Part shown: positions 7,293 to 7,595 of the stretch, piece by piece
Numbering within the stretch: the stretch's first letter is position 1
Layout: each line of letters starts with the position of its first letter
Source of the DNA: CAYWLI01 sp964519535
Lineage (GTDB): Bacteria > Desulfobacterota > B13-G15 > RBG-16-54-18
NCBI GenBank assembly: GCA_964519535.1
Contig: CAZFIR010000100.1
Location: forward strand, 1 to 7,595
Reading direction: 5' to 3'
DNA: 7,595 nucleotides
The notes under the pieces: generated by a model
Told to the model about the DNA's origin: nothing
Seen by the model: the letters and a program-made list of their open reading frames with translations, nothing else
Database searches by the model: none
Made by a program: the position numbers and the translations under genes

Positions 7293-7595
7293 TCATATCC
7301 CAAGGTCGGAGCGAAGCTGCATGAAATGAAGGATATCGGTCCTGCAGACGACGCCTTGGATTTTACCCTCTTTCATAACCGGGACCTGGTGAATACTTTT
7401 GCCCGTGAGTTGAGCCAGGACCTTGTTGCCGTCATCGTCGGGGGAGACGGTAGTCAGATCCTCTCTGGGGGTCATGACTTCCCCGGCCACGGCTGAGGGC
7501 CATTTATCCTTGGGAATCTTTTTTACATCCTCAAGACAGACTATTCCTTTGATGTCTCCCTTATCTGCAACGATAAATGCACGATCCCGGTGCTT
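7293..7595 (-). CDS. C-terminal end of a CBS-domain protein, probably an M50 site-2 protease (5' part beyond the right edge)
   Basis: The minus-strand frame is open from the window edge to a TGA at 7293-7295, giving the last 100 residues of a longer protein. The visible part starts in the second half of one CBS repeat (DRAFIVADKGDIKGIVCLEDV, 4-24). A second, complete CBS repeat follows (about 36-92), with VMTPREDLTTVSPDD (40-54) and HQVPVMKEGKIQGVVCRTDIL (69-89). CBS pairs bind adenine nucleotides and regulate the attached domain. The tight ending HFMQLRSDLGI and the linker KKIPKDKWPS between repeats resemble the C-terminus of membrane-embedded M50 metalloproteases with tandem CBS domains, but the HExxH part lies outside the window, so the protease identity is an inference. 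A CBS-only protein, an IMP dehydrogenase-like protein or a transporter subunit are alternatives. A GTG at 7490 could be mistaken for a start of a 65-residue gene, but the frame clearly continues upstream. Confidence 0.85.
   Translation of the reverse strand, partial: KHRDRAFIVADKGDIKGIVCLEDVKKIPKDKWPSAVAGEVMTPREDLTTVSPDDDGNKVLAQLTGKSIHQVPVMKEGKIQGVVCRTDILHFMQLRSDLGI

Noticed and set aside
7293..7490. Separate 65-residue gene with a GTG start
   Set aside because: The frame stays open to the window edge and the upstream codons encode the rest of the CBS pair, so it is the tail of a longer gene.
1..7595. CRISPR array, tRNA, rRNA, insertion sequence or phage attachment site
   Set aside because: No regularly spaced repeats, cloverleaf pattern, transposase domain or flanking direct repeats were found by eye, and genes fill nearly all of the window.

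Overview
The window is a bacterial chromosomal segment in which every gene I can support lies on the minus strand. Transcription therefore runs from high to low coordinates. The gene content (archaeal/plant-type P3A proton ATPase, Kup, APC permease, LysE-type exporter, GT9 glycosyltransferase, probable CBS-linked site-2 protease) and the medium G+C suggest a Gram-negative anaerobe-like lineage such as Desulfobacterota (old Deltaproteobacteria). That placement is a guess from protein resemblance, not a phylogenetic result.

Layout in transcription order: (1) the C-terminal 100 residues of a CBS-domain protein, probably an M50 site-2 protease, entering at the right edge (7595-7293). (2) After 66 bp, a GNAT-family acetyltransferase (7226-6660). 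(3) After 23 bp, a complete P3A H+-translocating ATPase (6636-4174) whose start is fixed by a very strong Shine-Dalgarno site. (4) After 28 bp, an APC-superfamily amino acid permease (4145-2838). (5) After a 107-bp gap holding a possible promoter, a GT9 / heptosyltransferase-like glycosyltransferase (2730-1393). (6) After 26 bp, a LysE-type exporter (1366-722, GTG start). (7) After 30 bp, the first ~230 residues of a Kup potassium transporter (691-1), cut by the left edge.

Four of the seven genes are inner-membrane transporters. An electrogenic H+ pump would create the proton-motive force or pH gradient that an APC permease and a K+/H+ symporter of the Kup type can use, so a pH / K+ homeostasis or energised-uptake role is a reasonable inference for this neighbourhood. 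The short gaps allow two transcription units: GNAT-ATPase-permease and GT9-LysE-Kup. Base composition is mosaic: the ATPase and kup are clearly G+C-richer than the GT9, LysE and GNAT genes.

I saw no tRNA, rRNA, CRISPR array, insertion sequence, attachment site or convincing Rho-independent terminator. No gap exceeds 107 bp, so there is no long non-coding stretch. Nothing here makes a strong case for a new system; the points most worth a second look are the transporter cluster, the GNAT-ATPase pairing and the cysteine-bearing GT9 tail.
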